Notes under the pieces: generated by a model | Databases searched by the model: none | What the model was told of the DNA's origin: nothing | Seen by the model: the letters and a program-made list of their open reading frames with translations, nothing else | In this document: in pieces, positions 9,101 through 20,059 of the stretch | Numbering within the stretch: the first letter of the stretch is position 1 | Layout of the letters: every line of letters starts with the position of its first letter | Program-made: the position numbers and the translations under genes | Assembly (NCBI GenBank): GCA_020746995.1 | Contig: JAGPXD010000002.1 | Location: forward strand, 5,642,001 to 5,706,000 | Direction of reading: 5' to 3' | Length of the DNA stretch: 64,000 nt | Source of the DNA: Plectosphaerella cucumerina | Lineage: Eukaryota; Ascomycota; Sordariomycetes; Glomerellales; Plectosphaerellaceae

Positions 9101-10609
9101 TCGGCGGCTTACAGGTTAGTGGTTAGCATCGCACCTCCCTCGCGTGGTTTGGTCTGGTCCCGTCTGCGTCTGGTCTTTTGGTCTTGGCCCTTCCAGCCGT
9201 CCACGCCCACTCCCGTCCCGGCCAAGGACCTCGGGGGAAAGAGCAACACAGCTTTACCAGCCCACTCCCGCCTCTGGCTGGTGCTGTCCGCCCGCCCGCC
9301 TGCACCACAACCTGAACGAAAAGCCCGGGGCCCGGGGCCCAGGGCGGACAGGTCCCGGCGGGGGTTCCATCCAGTCCATCCACTCATCCACCACCCACAT
9401 CCCATCCTTCCCTCTGGGCTAGCTTCGACCCCTGAATCAACGGGACTGAACGGGGGTGGTGGAGGGAAGGAGCGAGGAAGGAAGGAACCTAGAAAAGCTG
9501 CTCCCGTCGAGGTACTTTCCTCAGTCGAGTAGGTAGGCTGGTAAAGTACCAAGGGCAGGTAGCTTAGCTTCTCTAGATCCTGGCTCCAGGCTCCTGGCTC
9601 CCAGTCCCAGACCTGGCTCCCGCTTGTCGGTCTTGTTGTCCGTCGGGTCTTGTCACGTCAGGGCCCGCGTTCTTCTTCCTCCCGCCCATCCACATCACCT
9701 TTCTTCTCCCGACACTACCAGAAAGCATCAATTCTGTCGCGTCTGAGCGAGCACGCTGCCCTCGATCATTCCTAAAGGCGACCAGGCGCAACTCGTCCAC
9801 CCCAGACATCAGACATCCCGAGTGCCGAACGGAAACATCGACCGTGCGGATTTTCCCAGGCTAGCTGCATGAACGCCTGCGAGACAACTGGCCTAAGGTA
9901 GCAAGCTTTGGATAGCACAAGAAACAAGCACAGCATCAGCAGCAGCTGGCCCACCTCAACGCAGTCGGCTCTCAGAAACAGCTGTGGCAAGCGCCCGTAT
10001 TGTCCATATCTCAGGTGGGTGGCCAAACCTTTTTCCCCGGCCTCTCTCGCCCCCGGCGCACGCGGCAGGCAAGCAACTTCAATACCTCCTCATCTTTCCC
10101 ATCTCTGTGGGAATGGAGATCCGCCATCACTCCGCCCAGCCGCAACTGCGATTGTCCAATCATTCATGTGCTACGGCTAACACCACACTCGAGCACAGGA
10201 CCAAGACCAACTTGCTTCTTCCCTGCGCCCTCGGCCCCCTGATTCACTCGAAATAATTGCGCCTCGATTTCCCCCCAGGCCCTGACATCAGTGCCGGTAA
10301 AACCCGTCGACTACATCGACGGCCCTCCTCACCTGGCGTCTGGCCTGACCGCGGCAGTACTTTTCCGCCCGATCCTGTCGTCTCATCAAAGTCGTCCCAT
10401 CATCAGACAAAGCCCCATTCTCGGCATTGAGCCTCACCTCTGTTCGTACAACATCAGAACGCGAGACGCAACCCGGCGCACCTCGCCAGTCCCAATTTCC
10501 AACCCCGCCATCAGTCTCCCTTGACTGGCATTCTCGACCCCGCCACAGCGTCCTCCTGACTCGGCTGCCACCCGTCTTCAATCACCCGCCACCAGCACAA
10601 CCTGCCAAC
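6142..10609. other. Long stretch without recognisable genes
   Basis: No open frame in these 4.4 kb resembles a known protein or shows a convincing exon chain. It contains simple repeats (CCTCG units near 8371-8394, CATGG units near 8780-8797), a direct repeat of GACCTGGTTGTGCGG near 7785 and 7817, an inverted-repeat cluster at 8138-8194, and a pyrimidine-rich stretch from about 9120 to 10600. The last looks like the promoter and long 5' leader of URC4. A non-coding transcript is possible but not shown. Confidence 0.5.
8138..8194. repeat. Three-part inverted repeat with alternative hairpins
   Basis: TGTCTCTGT at 8138-8146 pairs perfectly with ACAGAGACA at 8157-8165. The longer right arm TCGACAGAGACA (8154-8165) also pairs perfectly over 12 bases with TGTCTCTGTCGA at 8183-8194. 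The two hairpins share the middle arm and exclude one another. Confidence 0.6.
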
Positions 10610-12448
10610 ATGGGACTCTTTTCTCGCAAGGAGAAGACCCCAAAGGTCACGACAACCGCCAAGCCGTCTATCAACACCTCGGATGTTAGCATCAACTCCG
10701 GGGCGTCCAGCCTCAAGTCCCCGCCGCCGACTACACGGGGCGCATTCAATCGCGTCTCTGGCGGCAGCACCACCAACGGCGCACTGGCCGCCCAAATTCC
10801 CAAGATGGACCTCCCGCGGCCCCCCGACCCCCAGCTCGACCCAGCTGGCTACCTGCGCAGCCTTTCTGCCGTGAGGGAGCGGAGCAAGATCATGAAGGAC
10901 AAGGCCCTCCAGAACCAGCTTGCCCACTTCCAAGTCGACATGACCAAGTTTCCGGACGTAGTCAGCTTTGTTGCACTAATTATCAGGGTGAGTCCATGAT
11001 GATCCAGGCGCCGGGTGGTGGAGTCGCTAACCGCCGTTTCTTGTCTCCCTGTAGCGAGACTATGATGCGCCCTTCAACTCGATCCCAGGACACGGCAGGC
11101 ACCAGCACTTCTGCGTTGGTGGTCGCGACCGCATCGCGCACCTCTTGTCAACGTTTGACGACGTCGACAGTACCGAAAAGTGCCGTCGCATGGTCGATCT
11201 CTTCCTCGTCAGCGTGCTGCTGGATGCAGGTGCTGGAACACAATGGACCTACAAGAGCACGGAAAACGGCAGAATTTACCGCCGGTCTGAGGGCATCGCA
11301 GTGGCGAGTCTGGAGATGTTCAAGACGGTGAGATCAGTCCATGGCAGACGGCCTCGCGAAGTCACCTCAGTCTAATTCATCACCAGGGCATGTTCTCGAG
11401 CAACAGGAGCAACAAGTTCCAGGTGGACAAGACTGCGCTGCAAAGCCTCACAACCGAGCAGCTGGCTGCCGGCCTGCAATCAAGGCCTGGAAACGAGATG
11501 GCGGGCATCGAGGGCCGGACACAGCTGCTCGTCCGTCTTGCCAATGCCCTGCACGAGAAGACAGAGTTCTTTGGTGACGGCAGGCCAGGCAACATGGTTG
11601 GTGAGTTAGACTCTGAGAGACATCCTTCAAGTCGCGGTGGTATTGCTAACGAGTAGCTCAGACTATCTCCTCTCTCACCCGTCGACGCAGGCCTCGTCCA
11701 TGCCCATCGTCGCGCTCACCACACTCTGGAACGTCCTCATGAGCGGCCTCGCCCCCATCTGGCCACCATCCCGCACAGCCATCAACGGCATCTCTCTCGG
11801 CGACGCCTGGTCGTGCAGCACCATGCCGCAGGCAGGAGGTTCGCCCACCTCGACCTTCTCGCCCTTCCCCAACTCTGGCCACCAATCACCCATTGCAGCC
11901 TGGGAATCGATCCTGCCTTTCCATAAGCTGACGCAATGGCTCTGCTACTCGCTCATGCAACCCATGCAGTCTATTCTTGGTGTGCACTTCGCGGGCGTCG
12001 AGCTGCTCACGGGACTGCCCGAGTACCGCAACGGAGGCCTTTTCATCGATACAGGGGTGCTGACCCTGAAGTCGGAAGACAACGAGCGCGGTCTTCAGAA
12101 CTACGCCGATTACTGCCGTCGGACAGGGACCAAGGCTGTCGAGGTTGCGCCCATGTTTGAGCCTGGCGACGACGTTATCGTTGAATGGCGCGGTGTCACT
12201 GTTGGATTCCTGGACCTTCTCCTCGTCGAGGTTAACAAGCATCTGGCCAAGGAACTGAACGGCGAGAAGCTTTCATTGGCGCAACTGCTAGAAGCTGGAA
12301 GCTGGAAGGTATGCCCCCTCATCCCTTTGTCGAGTAGTGATTCCCGTGCTGACGAACTCTCCAGGGAGGAAGGGAAATCGCTGAGGTCAGCCGGCCAAAT
12401 ACCAAGGAGCCCCCTATCCTCATCGACAGCGATGGAACGGTGTTTTAA
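10610..12448 (+). CDS. URC4: Uracil catabolism protein 4 (DUF1688)
   Basis: Five exons: 10610-10987, 11055-11327, 11387-11600, 11662-12308 and 12365-12448. All four introns are 56-67 bases with GT...AG ends, and phases match. The N-terminal ~60 residues (MGLFSRKEKTPK onward) are Ser/Thr-rich and low in complexity. The DUF1688 domain fills the rest, with blocks such as HFCVGGRDRI, SVLLDAGAGTQWTYKS, EGRTQLLVRLANAL and the C-terminal GDDVIVEWRGVTV. The gene ends in PPILIDSDGTVF. URC4 is one of the yeast genes needed to use uracil as nitrogen source by the URC route; its biochemical step is unresolved. No other URC gene is in the window. Confidence 0.9.
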
Positions 12449-12864
12449 TGGAAGAGGTTTTGGGTATTCCCGGATTCGCACGTTGAATACTTTGCGTGGA
12501 ATTGGCGCTTTCATGTTTACAAGGCACATGGGGGGATGGGACGGTTCGCATCGGAAAAGGTACCGCGGCAGGCCAGAGCGTTGAGCTGGGTAAACGAGTA
12601 TCATGCAGGTACTTCAAAACAGGATGTCTCTATGAATGGAGATGCTCATGCCGCCGAATTTATGACCAGGCCCTTTCGCATCTCTCACTCGTGCGTAGTA
12701 TACAATGCTTCCACCCTCCACCGCGAACGGACCCCCAAGTGCTAGGTGCGTCAAGATGCGCATACATACATGCCTAGGCCGCATGACAAACCCATGAGCC
12801 AGACCAACTCGCCTCACATAAATGTACAAGAACTCGGACGTGCGATAGCACGCTCATCCAAGAT
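12449..12864. other. Convergent intergenic region
   Basis: This 416-base gap holds the facing 3' ends of URC4 and OXA1. No further feature was seen. Confidence 0.4.
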
Positions 12865-14494
12865 CTAGTTGTCCTTGTTAGACTTCTTCTTGGACTTGAT
12901 CTCGGCCCAGAGCTTCTTGCGGTCCTCCTCGGCCCGCCTCTCCTCCCAGGCCTTGAGATCCTTATCGGCCTGCTCCTGCTTAGAGGCCTCGACATGGTTG
13001 CCCATGCCGCCCTTGGCGTTGTGGATGGTCTGTTTGAGGCTGTTCATGCCGCTGGTGAAGACGTTCTGCTTGGAGGCATCGGCGGAGCCATCGACGGACT
13101 TGACGGGGATGGTGTTGGGGTCCCGGGCGGTGGGGGGCTGGTACAGGGCGCCGCTGATGTGGGTGGTGGACGTCGGGATGGCCGAGGGCAGGGTCGGGAG
13201 ACCGGTCAGGCGGCGGAAGACCGGGTTGCGGAAGAGGATGTTCTGGGCGATGGCGAGGATGGTGGAGATGACAAAGTAGAACTGGAGGCCGGCGGGGAGC
13301 CACAGGGCGACGAGGGCCGAGATGGGGGTGAGGATGTAGGCCATGAGCTTCATCTGAGCCCTGGTCGCGGCGGGGACGTTGGCCAGGTTGGACTGTGTTG
13401 GGAACCGTCAGCTTTGCTACTCCAGGAAAGGGGCGCGGTATGTCATACGTAGAACATGCCAACCATGGCGATCGGGCCAATGATGGGAAGGATGTAGAAG
13501 GGATCCGAGACGCTCAGGTCAGTGAACCACAGGATACCACCCGTCTCAAGCGAGGGCACGGGGATCTTGGCCATGTTGTTGAGGACGATGAAGGTTCCGT
13601 AGCCGAAGGGGATCTGGGCGAGACCCCAGAGGGACGACAGCGGCGAGACCTTGTGCTGCTTGTGCAGGGTGCTCAGGGCCATGCGCGACTCGTTCATGGC
13701 AACCTGGTCGCCCGACTTGAGAGACGCCTGCATCTGGTCCTTGAGGGCGTTGTACTCGGGCATGGCCTGCAGCTCCTGCATCTTAGCAGAGGTCTGCTGG
13801 GCCTTGAGCGAGGGCTTCAGGAGAGCCACGCGCAGCAGGATCGTGGTGGCTACGATGGTCGCCCACCACGGCAGACCGGTGTAGATGTAGACGTGCTCGA
13901 GGAGCCACTGGACGCACGACGAGGGACCCCAGCCAAAGTCGAGGCCGAGGGCCTTGAGGTAGCCGATCTGCTCGGGGATGTCGCTGATGTTGACGCCGAG
14001 GGACTCGAAGTCGGAGAGGGTCAGGTTCGGGGTGACGTCGGAGATGGGGGCCGGAGGGGCGTCAAGCGGCGTTGGTGGCACGACGGATGAGGGCGTGGCG
14101 GCGGCGGATGCTTCAGGCACAGAAGCCTCGGGAGTCGCGGTCTGTGGTGTCGATGTCGCCTCGGCAGTCTTGGATTTGTCGCTGGACCAGAAGGAAAGCG
14201 CCCGACTGGCCGGAATAGAGCCCGCGAGCAGCATCGGGCTGCGCAGAACAACGGGCCTCATACCGGCCTGGGGCTTCCATGCCGTCGCGGAGAGCCGTGT
14301 CGAGGTGCCGAATCGCCGTCCATCGAGGAGTCTGGGGGTTGTGGTGCGGATCTGCTGGACGGACAGGATGTTAGCCCGGCGGACGCCGTGTCGGCCATTG
14401 ATGGCTCCTGAGAGGCGAGGACACTGACCGATGGGCTCGAGAGACCTGTCCTCGCGGAGGACAGGGACCGGATGGCTCCTCTGCTGGGCAACAT
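12865..14494 (-). CDS. OXA1: Mitochondrial inner-membrane insertase Oxa1
   Basis: Three exons: 14494-14429, 14354-13449 and 13392-12865 (the second acceptor could be 3 bases further in). The product is about 499 residues. The first exon starts MLPSRGAIRSLSSART, an Arg/Ser-rich mitochondrial presequence that continues as RRFGTSTRLSATAW. A Pro/Ala-rich spacer follows, then the YidC/Oxa1 domain with conserved WWATIVATTILLR, the charged hairpin KAQQTSAKMQELQAMPEYN, and further membrane segments including PIIGPIAMVGMFY and PAGLQFYFVISTI. The C-terminal tail (KAWEERRAEEDRKK, ending KSKKKSNKDN) is basic and coiled, as needed to hold the mitoribosome. Oxa1 inserts mitochondrially made and some imported proteins. 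A start at 14261 also gives an open frame but would cut off the presequence. Confidence 0.95.
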
Positions 14495-15082
14495 GATGGG
14501 CTGATCTGATCGCGAGACGCGGGATGGGCAGGAGTAATCATACGCCTGGCGCGGATGAAGACGTCGAGGGTCCCAAAATTTTTGGGTGCGCCGGGTGAAC
14601 CTCGGAGAGGGGGTGCAATTAGTGAGGATTGCACCCCCCTTGCGAGTCGGTGATGCGTGCTCAGGTCTGACCCGACCGCGACCTGCTTGCGCTCGGTTTC
14701 CCGAGGCATTGGGCGATTGAGCGGGTGTTCTGGCGTATCTGAAGTTCGCCAGTAGAGTCTCAATTTTGCAACATGCTGCAATATATGTACGCGGTTTAAA
14801 AGCCAGAAACACACATGCTTGCTCCCGTGTCCTGTGACCATCCTTCCCTGCCTGGGCTGCTCGTTTGTTTCCTCGAGGCCCGCCTCATCTCCATGCGCCG
14901 AGTTGTTTATGCGATGCTTGATAGCTTTACATGTCTGACATGCCCGTCGGACTTGCCTGGCCGTTGCCGTTGCCGATGCCGACGCCACAGCCCGGGCCTC
15001 AAACGGTGTCGGCCGTAGTCTCGACCAACGCCCTGTCGTCTGTCTGTGACATGTTCTTTCCATCTTATTCCCACCCACCGAG
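14495..15082. other. Intergenic between MIM1 and OXA1
   Basis: A 588-base spacer separates two genes on the minus strand and should carry the OXA1 promoter. No specific motif was assigned. Confidence 0.4.
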
Positions 15083-15566
15083 TCATTCCAGGCTCGTCAG
15101 GTCGTTCAGGCTTGTCCGCGGCCGGGAGGACTTCTCTCTGATCTCGATGCCGGGGCCGATGGGGTGCGCTCGCCTGCGGGTCATGGGGAACACCTGGAGA
15201 GGGTCAGTACTGGAGCAATATGCCAGGCATCTACCAGCAGCTCCTCTTGGAAGCCACCGGACCTCGCCTTCCGCCCCTTGCCTTGGGAGGTCGTACCTTG
15301 GTGCCGCCCCACCCTAACCTGAAAGCAGCCTCATGGGCAAACAGCTCGCCAAAGCCCAGCATCATGCCGTTGATGAATGGCAGCAGCAGGTTGATCGCAG
15401 TGCCGCGTACCAGGGACCAGATCGTCGGCGGCTTGTACAGGATGACGGGAGTATCGGTTGACTGGGGGGATCCAGACATGTCTTCGCCTTGGGAGTATTG
15501 CTCGCTGTCGGAACGGATGGTGACGCCCGACTCGGCGAGGGGGTTGAAGGAATCGTCTGACGCCAT
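15083..15566 (-). CDS. MIM1: Mitochondrial outer-membrane import protein Mim1/Tom13
   Basis: Two exons, 15566-15297 and 15193-15083, joined in phase 0 across a 103-base intron (GTACGA...CTCCAG). The product has 126 residues. An acidic, Ser-rich N-terminus (about 1-40) precedes the family core TIWSLVRGTAINLLLPFINGM, a single membrane helix with small-residue spacing, then GFGELFAHEAAFRLGWGGTKVFP. The second exon supplies a basic tail (TRRRAHPIGPGIEI). Mim1/Tom13 sits in the outer membrane and inserts alpha-helical proteins such as Tom20 and Tom70. The divergent neighbour is the UBX gene, 542 bases away. Confidence 0.88.
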
Positions 15567-16108
15567 GATGCGGTCTGCTCTAGGGCGTGGATGGTCAAGC
15601 TCGTTGTTGAGGATGTCGGAGTCGAGGCGAGGGGATTTCCAAGTTCACCGAAACTCGGCAATGGCCTCCAGCGGGCACCGTCGCAGCCTGTCGGGTGAGG
15701 TCCCGGCTTTGGGGAGCTTCTGAATGCGCGATGACATAAGCGGGAAGCTATCCGGGGATGAGCCGGGTCAATGGGCAAGTGTTGAGGGGCCACAGTGGGG
15801 TAGCATCCCCGCTGCACGTCACCCGCGGTGCGCGAAGCTTCGAGGGGTCTGTTGGAAGGTACGACTCCAGAGCTGCCTGCCCTGTTGCTTAGTGGCACTG
15901 AACAACGCCTGCCGCCTTGCAACCTACGATCCAACTCCCAGCCACAATACTTGCAAAACACCAGTGATTCCGCCACCGTTCCGAGTTCTCCTTCACTCAC
16001 AACTTCGGAGCCCGTATTCAAAGCCCTTCGGTCGCCCGATCTTCTCCTCTACATCACCCACACCTGCACCCAAACCAACACCTTCCGTTTGCCACAGCAA
16101 CCATTACG
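15567..16108. promoter_or_regulatory. Divergent promoter of MIM1 and the UBX gene
   Basis: The 542 bases between two start codons pointing apart must contain both promoters. A pyrimidine-rich tract lies close before the plus-strand ATG. No named site was identified. Confidence 0.4.
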
Positions 16109-17481
16109 ATGTCTGACCAGGATGAAGCCCGGCAGGCGCAGGTCCTGCAGGAGTTTGTGCAACTGACCGGCGTTTCCGAGGCACGAGTAGGTTTCCGGAA
16201 ACATTTAATCCTCTGCACTCGCATCTGACCGTTCTCCTACAGTGCCAGGAGTACCTCGAGGCCGCCGACTGGGACATTGGTCGCGCTGCCCAGGCCTTCT
16301 ACCTCGATACTGAAGATGCGACGGCCGAAGAGGCCTCATCCAGCGCTCCCGCGCCGGCCGACAACTACACCGGTCCCCGCACCCTCGACGGCCGCCCGGC
16401 CCCTCAGTCCCAGCGCGCCCCCGGTGCGTCCTCGTCTAGACAAGCACAGCCCAAGCGGAAGGGCGTCGCGACCCTTGGCTCGCTGGGGTCATCCTCGCAC
16501 CAGCATGACGATGACGATGATGAAGACGATGATGATGAGTCTGAGGACGGCCGCAACCCCCGCGATCTCTTCGCTGGCGGTGAGAAGAGCGGTCTGGCCG
16601 TGCAAGACCCAACCCAGGGCGGCAGCGGCAGCGGCGCCCGCAGGCTGGTCCGTGACATCATGTCAAAGGCCAAGGAGTATGTCCCACAATCCCCGATGCC
16701 CACCGAACACTCTCTAACAAAACGTAGAAACGCTTCTAAAGCGGGCCGTGACGAGAATGAGCAGCCCTCAAGGACCACAGGCTTCCGCGGCAGCGGCCAG
16801 ACGCTTGGTGGCGACGGCAAAGAGAGCCGTGTCATCCCTGACCCTAACGCCCCAGCCGGCGGCTCTTCTGCGTCCGCAAACGAGCCCATCCAGGAGCGCG
16901 TTCTTCACCTTTGGAGCGACGGATTCAGCATTGACGGTGGCGAGCTGCACCGTTTCGACGACCCCGCCAATGCTGCCGACCTGGAGATGATCCGCAATGG
17001 CCGCGCACCACTCCACCTGATGAACGTTCGCTACGACCAGCCTGTCGACGTCAAGCTCAACCAGCACTCCGAGGCCTGGCACCCTCTGCCTCAGGCTTAC
17101 AAGCCGTTCGGCGGCTCTGGCCGGAGACTCGGCAGCGAGGTTCCTGGCGACGGCAGCAGCAGCACGGCGGCGGCGGCGGCTCCTGCAGCTCCTGCGGCCG
17201 CCACTCCCAGCGACCCTACCAACACGGTGGACGACTCGCAGCCGACCATCACTATCCGCATCCAGCTTCCCGACGGCACACGCCTGCCCGCTCGGTTCAA
17301 CACTACCCAGACTCTCGAGACCGTCTACGGCTTCGTCCAGCGCGCGTCGCCGGCCACTCAGTCTCGGGCGTGGGTCCTGGCCACGACGTTCCCGAACAAG
17401 GATCACACCGACCGCAGCCTGGTCCTGGGCGAGATTCCCGAGTTCAAGAAGGGTGGCACTGCGGTGGTAAAATGGGCTTAA
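16109..17481 (+). CDS. SHP1: Cdc48 cofactor p47/Shp1 (UBA-SEP-UBX)
   Basis: Three exons: 16109-16186, 16243-16676 and 16728-17481, encoding 421 residues. Residues 1-45 form a UBA-like bundle (QEFVQLTGVSEARCQEYLEA). A Pro/Ser linker and a run of Asp/Glu (HDDDDDEDDDDESED) follow. The SEP domain carries LHLWSDGFSIDGGELHRFDD and EMIRNGRAPLHLMNVRYDQP. The UBX domain (about 338-421) has TITIRIQLPDGTRLPARFN and ends in TAVVKWA. The order and length match yeast Shp1, a Cdc48/p97 adaptor in ubiquitin-dependent degradation, membrane fusion and phosphatase control. The second intron is only 51 bases and free of stops, so retention would add 17 residues. It was called an intron because of GTATGT...CTAAC...TAG and the family's SKAKxNA continuity. 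Confidence 0.93.
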
Positions 17482-17808
17482 ATGGTGGGATTGGCCTGTG
17501 GATTGAGAGTGGCGTTTGCAAAAGGGCTTTTTTGGACGAGCCTCCTAGGGCATCTTGGACGAGCTCAAACTCAGGCAACGGATTGCAGAAGAGGCATGGC
17601 CGGTAGAGACGTCAGATCATAGACAGGGACAGACACGAACTTGATGAGCAATTCCTGCAGTCATATATGACCCTTCAAATCTATCGTGATGCAAGCAAAT
17701 GAACCTAAACGCCAGTACTGGTATCACATCAAACCCTCGCTAAGCACAAGCAAATACACCTCAGGTGGCCGAACTAGTCTGCCACCCTCCCCTGACGGCA
17801 GGCCGTTC
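17482..17808. other. Convergent intergenic region
   Basis: 327 bases between the facing ends of the UBX gene and GTR1. Nothing else was seen. Confidence 0.4.
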
Positions 17809-19005
17809 TCACGATGCGGCGGTGGCGGCCTGCGCGACAGCAGTAGCCGGACCGTCGAGGAACTTGAAGTGTTCGATGGCGATCTGGCAGTTGAGCATGG
17901 CCGAGTTGAAGCGGGCCTCGCCGGGCGGCAGGACGACCATGAGGTAGGTGTTTGTGGTGAACTTGAGGATGAAGAGGTTGAAGCGCATGCCGGCCTTGTG
18001 CTCCATGCGGACGAACTGCTCGGCGTTGCGCGGGGTGCCGGTAAAGCGGCTGATGCTCTGCTTGAAGTGCTTCATGATGTTGGACATGCGCTCGAGGCGG
18101 TCCTCGGTCGGGTTGCGCTGGCCCTCGTCTGAGGTCCAGGAGGAGACGGCGAGGAAGGAGGTGCGCTCGAAGAGCAGGAGCTCTTCGGCCTCGATGGCGA
18201 CGCCGAGGTTGGCGAGGTTGCGCTCAATGGTGGCCAGGTTGGGAACGAGGTCGTGGATGATGGATGCCCAGGCCTTGTAGAGGCTCTGGTCCCAGATGGA
18301 GGTGGCAAAGGGGGTGATGTCGATGGCCGAGGGGGGCGAGGCCGGGACGGCGGGAGCGGTTGGGCTAGCGGGGGACTCTGGGGGGGAGTCGGCGCCAGGG
18401 AAGCCGATGCTGTGGGCGTACTCTGCCGTCTTTTGGCGGACGATGCGGACGCGCTCGTCGTAGACGGCCTCGCGGTGGGCGGGGACGACGAGGTCCATCT
18501 TGTGGATGAGAATGTAGATGCGAGCTTGGGGGGAGAACTGCAGCAGGGCGGAGAGGATGGAGACGTAGGTGGCCAGGTCTCTGTCGACGTCGCGCGATTC
18601 GATGTCGAAGACGTAGATGAGCACGCCGACGTTGGAGAAGACGTGGACGCGTTGCTGGGAGAGGTAGTTCTCCATGAAGGCCTCCTGGCCGCCGCAGTCC
18701 CAGAGGTTCAGTGTGAGGTTGCCGAGGAACTTGACGTGGGAGAGATCGATGTCGATAGTGGCGCCTCTGCGGGGGAGGTCATGTCAGCTGGGAAGCTTGG
18801 GAGGGGAAAGAAGGTCTGGCACGTACAACCGGCGCGTGTCGCGGGCGATGTAGTTGCTGAAGATGATGCTGCGCATGCTGGACTTGCCGGAGCCGCTCTT
18901 TCCCATGAGGAGGACCTTCTTCTTCTTAGGTTTCTTGACCTCGTTCTGGGTATCGGCGGGCTGGTTCGACACGCCATCGCCACGGTCGCCATACGAGTCG
19001 GCCAT
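17809..19005 (-). CDS. GTR1: Rag GTPase Gtr1
   Basis: Two exons, 19005-18827 and 18766-17809, product 378 residues. A Lys-rich leader (VKKPKKKKVLLMG) precedes the P-loop GKSGSGKSSMRSIIFSNY. The G domain continues with GATIDIDLSHVKFLGNL, switch II WDCGGQEAFMENY and the nucleotide base motif HKMD. A Pro/Ser-rich insertion of about 30 residues (PPESPASPTAPAVP) lies within the G domain end, after which the Rag-type C-terminal roadblock domain follows (FLAVSSWTSDEG, MSNIMKHFKQSISR, NTYLMVVLPPGEA). Gtr1 pairs with Gtr2 at the vacuole to signal amino acids to TORC1. The insertion makes it longer than the 310-residue yeast protein. Confidence 0.93.
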
Positions 19006-20059
19006 TGCTGCTGGCGTTGGTCGGTGGACGATGGAGTTGTTTTCGGCAGGGCTCGGGGCCCGCTTGCTATTCAGACGGTGAGGTCCTGGCAAGCTGCAGT
19101 ATCTCGATTTCAATTGAGCGACTGGACGGCGAGGGCGCGGAGTGATAGAGGGTGTCGCAGCTGATTGTGATTGTTTGGTGTCGCTGGGAAGCTCCAGGTC
19201 TGGACAATGGACGGGCGGGAATGACGATGGAAGTGGGGTGGCTACCTAATCAGGGGTCGAGAGAGACACCAGCCACCTAAGCCTCACCTCGGTTGCGCCT
19301 CTGTGGTTTTCGGTGAGGCACACCGAGCCCCTGACCCCTTTCCAATCCCCCATGCTGCACCACTATGCTTTGTACGAGGGCTTTGTTGGCTCGCAATTCC
19401 CGAAAGTATCAAGTTTCTCAAAGGGAGAGAAGTTTGAGGTGCGAAGTCGTTCTTAGTAAATTAAGTTACAGGTCACCGGACCCAGGAGGCAGGTTGTGAT
19501 GCCTTAACAACATGGCCTGCTCGAAAGAGCTCGCCAGTGAGCAGGGCGAGCAGTAGTCCCTCGATTTTCAGAAAAGCATTTCTATCAGTTTACAACGGGT
19601 TGTGGGAAATGCTAGCTTCTTTCCAGAACCCATTATTTTGATAGACAAAGAAGCTGTTTGGCCTGTTAAGCAGAAGGTGCTGTTGCCCCTGAACAGAAGC
19701 GACACATCAGACGGACTCTCAAGACAGCCACACTCTCTGATTTTCAGTTCTTCAGTCCCCTCATGATTCACTTGATAAGATCGCAGAGCCCAATCAGTTT
19801 CGTCACAATGAGCATTGCCTCGGGATGAATGGCCCTGAACTGTGACTCCGACGCTGTCCTCTCGGATTCAGAGGCCAAGTCATGGCCGATAAAACGACGC
19901 GCATCCCTCCCGTCAACATTATTTGCAGACCAAACTCAAACACAGCCCACCACTTGAGAATCCCGTGATCTCTCAAACATATCGAAAATCGCTGCAGACG
20001 TCTGCGACGCTTACCAGCAAGCAAGATTTAAACTTGCTTCACCACTACACACCATCATC
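19006..20059. other. Divergent intergenic region of GTR1 and the AA11 gene
   Basis: About 1.05 kb. The right half is richer in A and T. A perfect palindrome GCAGACGTCTGC lies at 19994-20005, about 55 bases before the LPMO start, followed by a weaker inverted repeat AGCAAG...CTTGCT around 20020-20038. No gene was recognised. Confidence 0.5.
19994..20005. promoter_or_regulatory. Perfect 12-base palindrome with ACGT core
   Basis: GCAGACGTCTGC reads the same on both strands and has a GACGTC centre, the core bound by ATF/CREB-type and other bZIP factors. It is about 55 bases upstream of the LPMO ATG, so it may be in the core promoter or leader. A regulatory role is inference. Confidence 0.4.

Noticed and set aside
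14230..14261. OXA1 start at 14261
   Set aside because: It drops the Arg/Ser-rich presequence; an upstream exon with good splice sites and correct phase restores it at 14494.
18253..19164. 303-codon plus-strand frame opposite GTR1
   Set aside because: Antisense shadow of the Rag GTPase gene.
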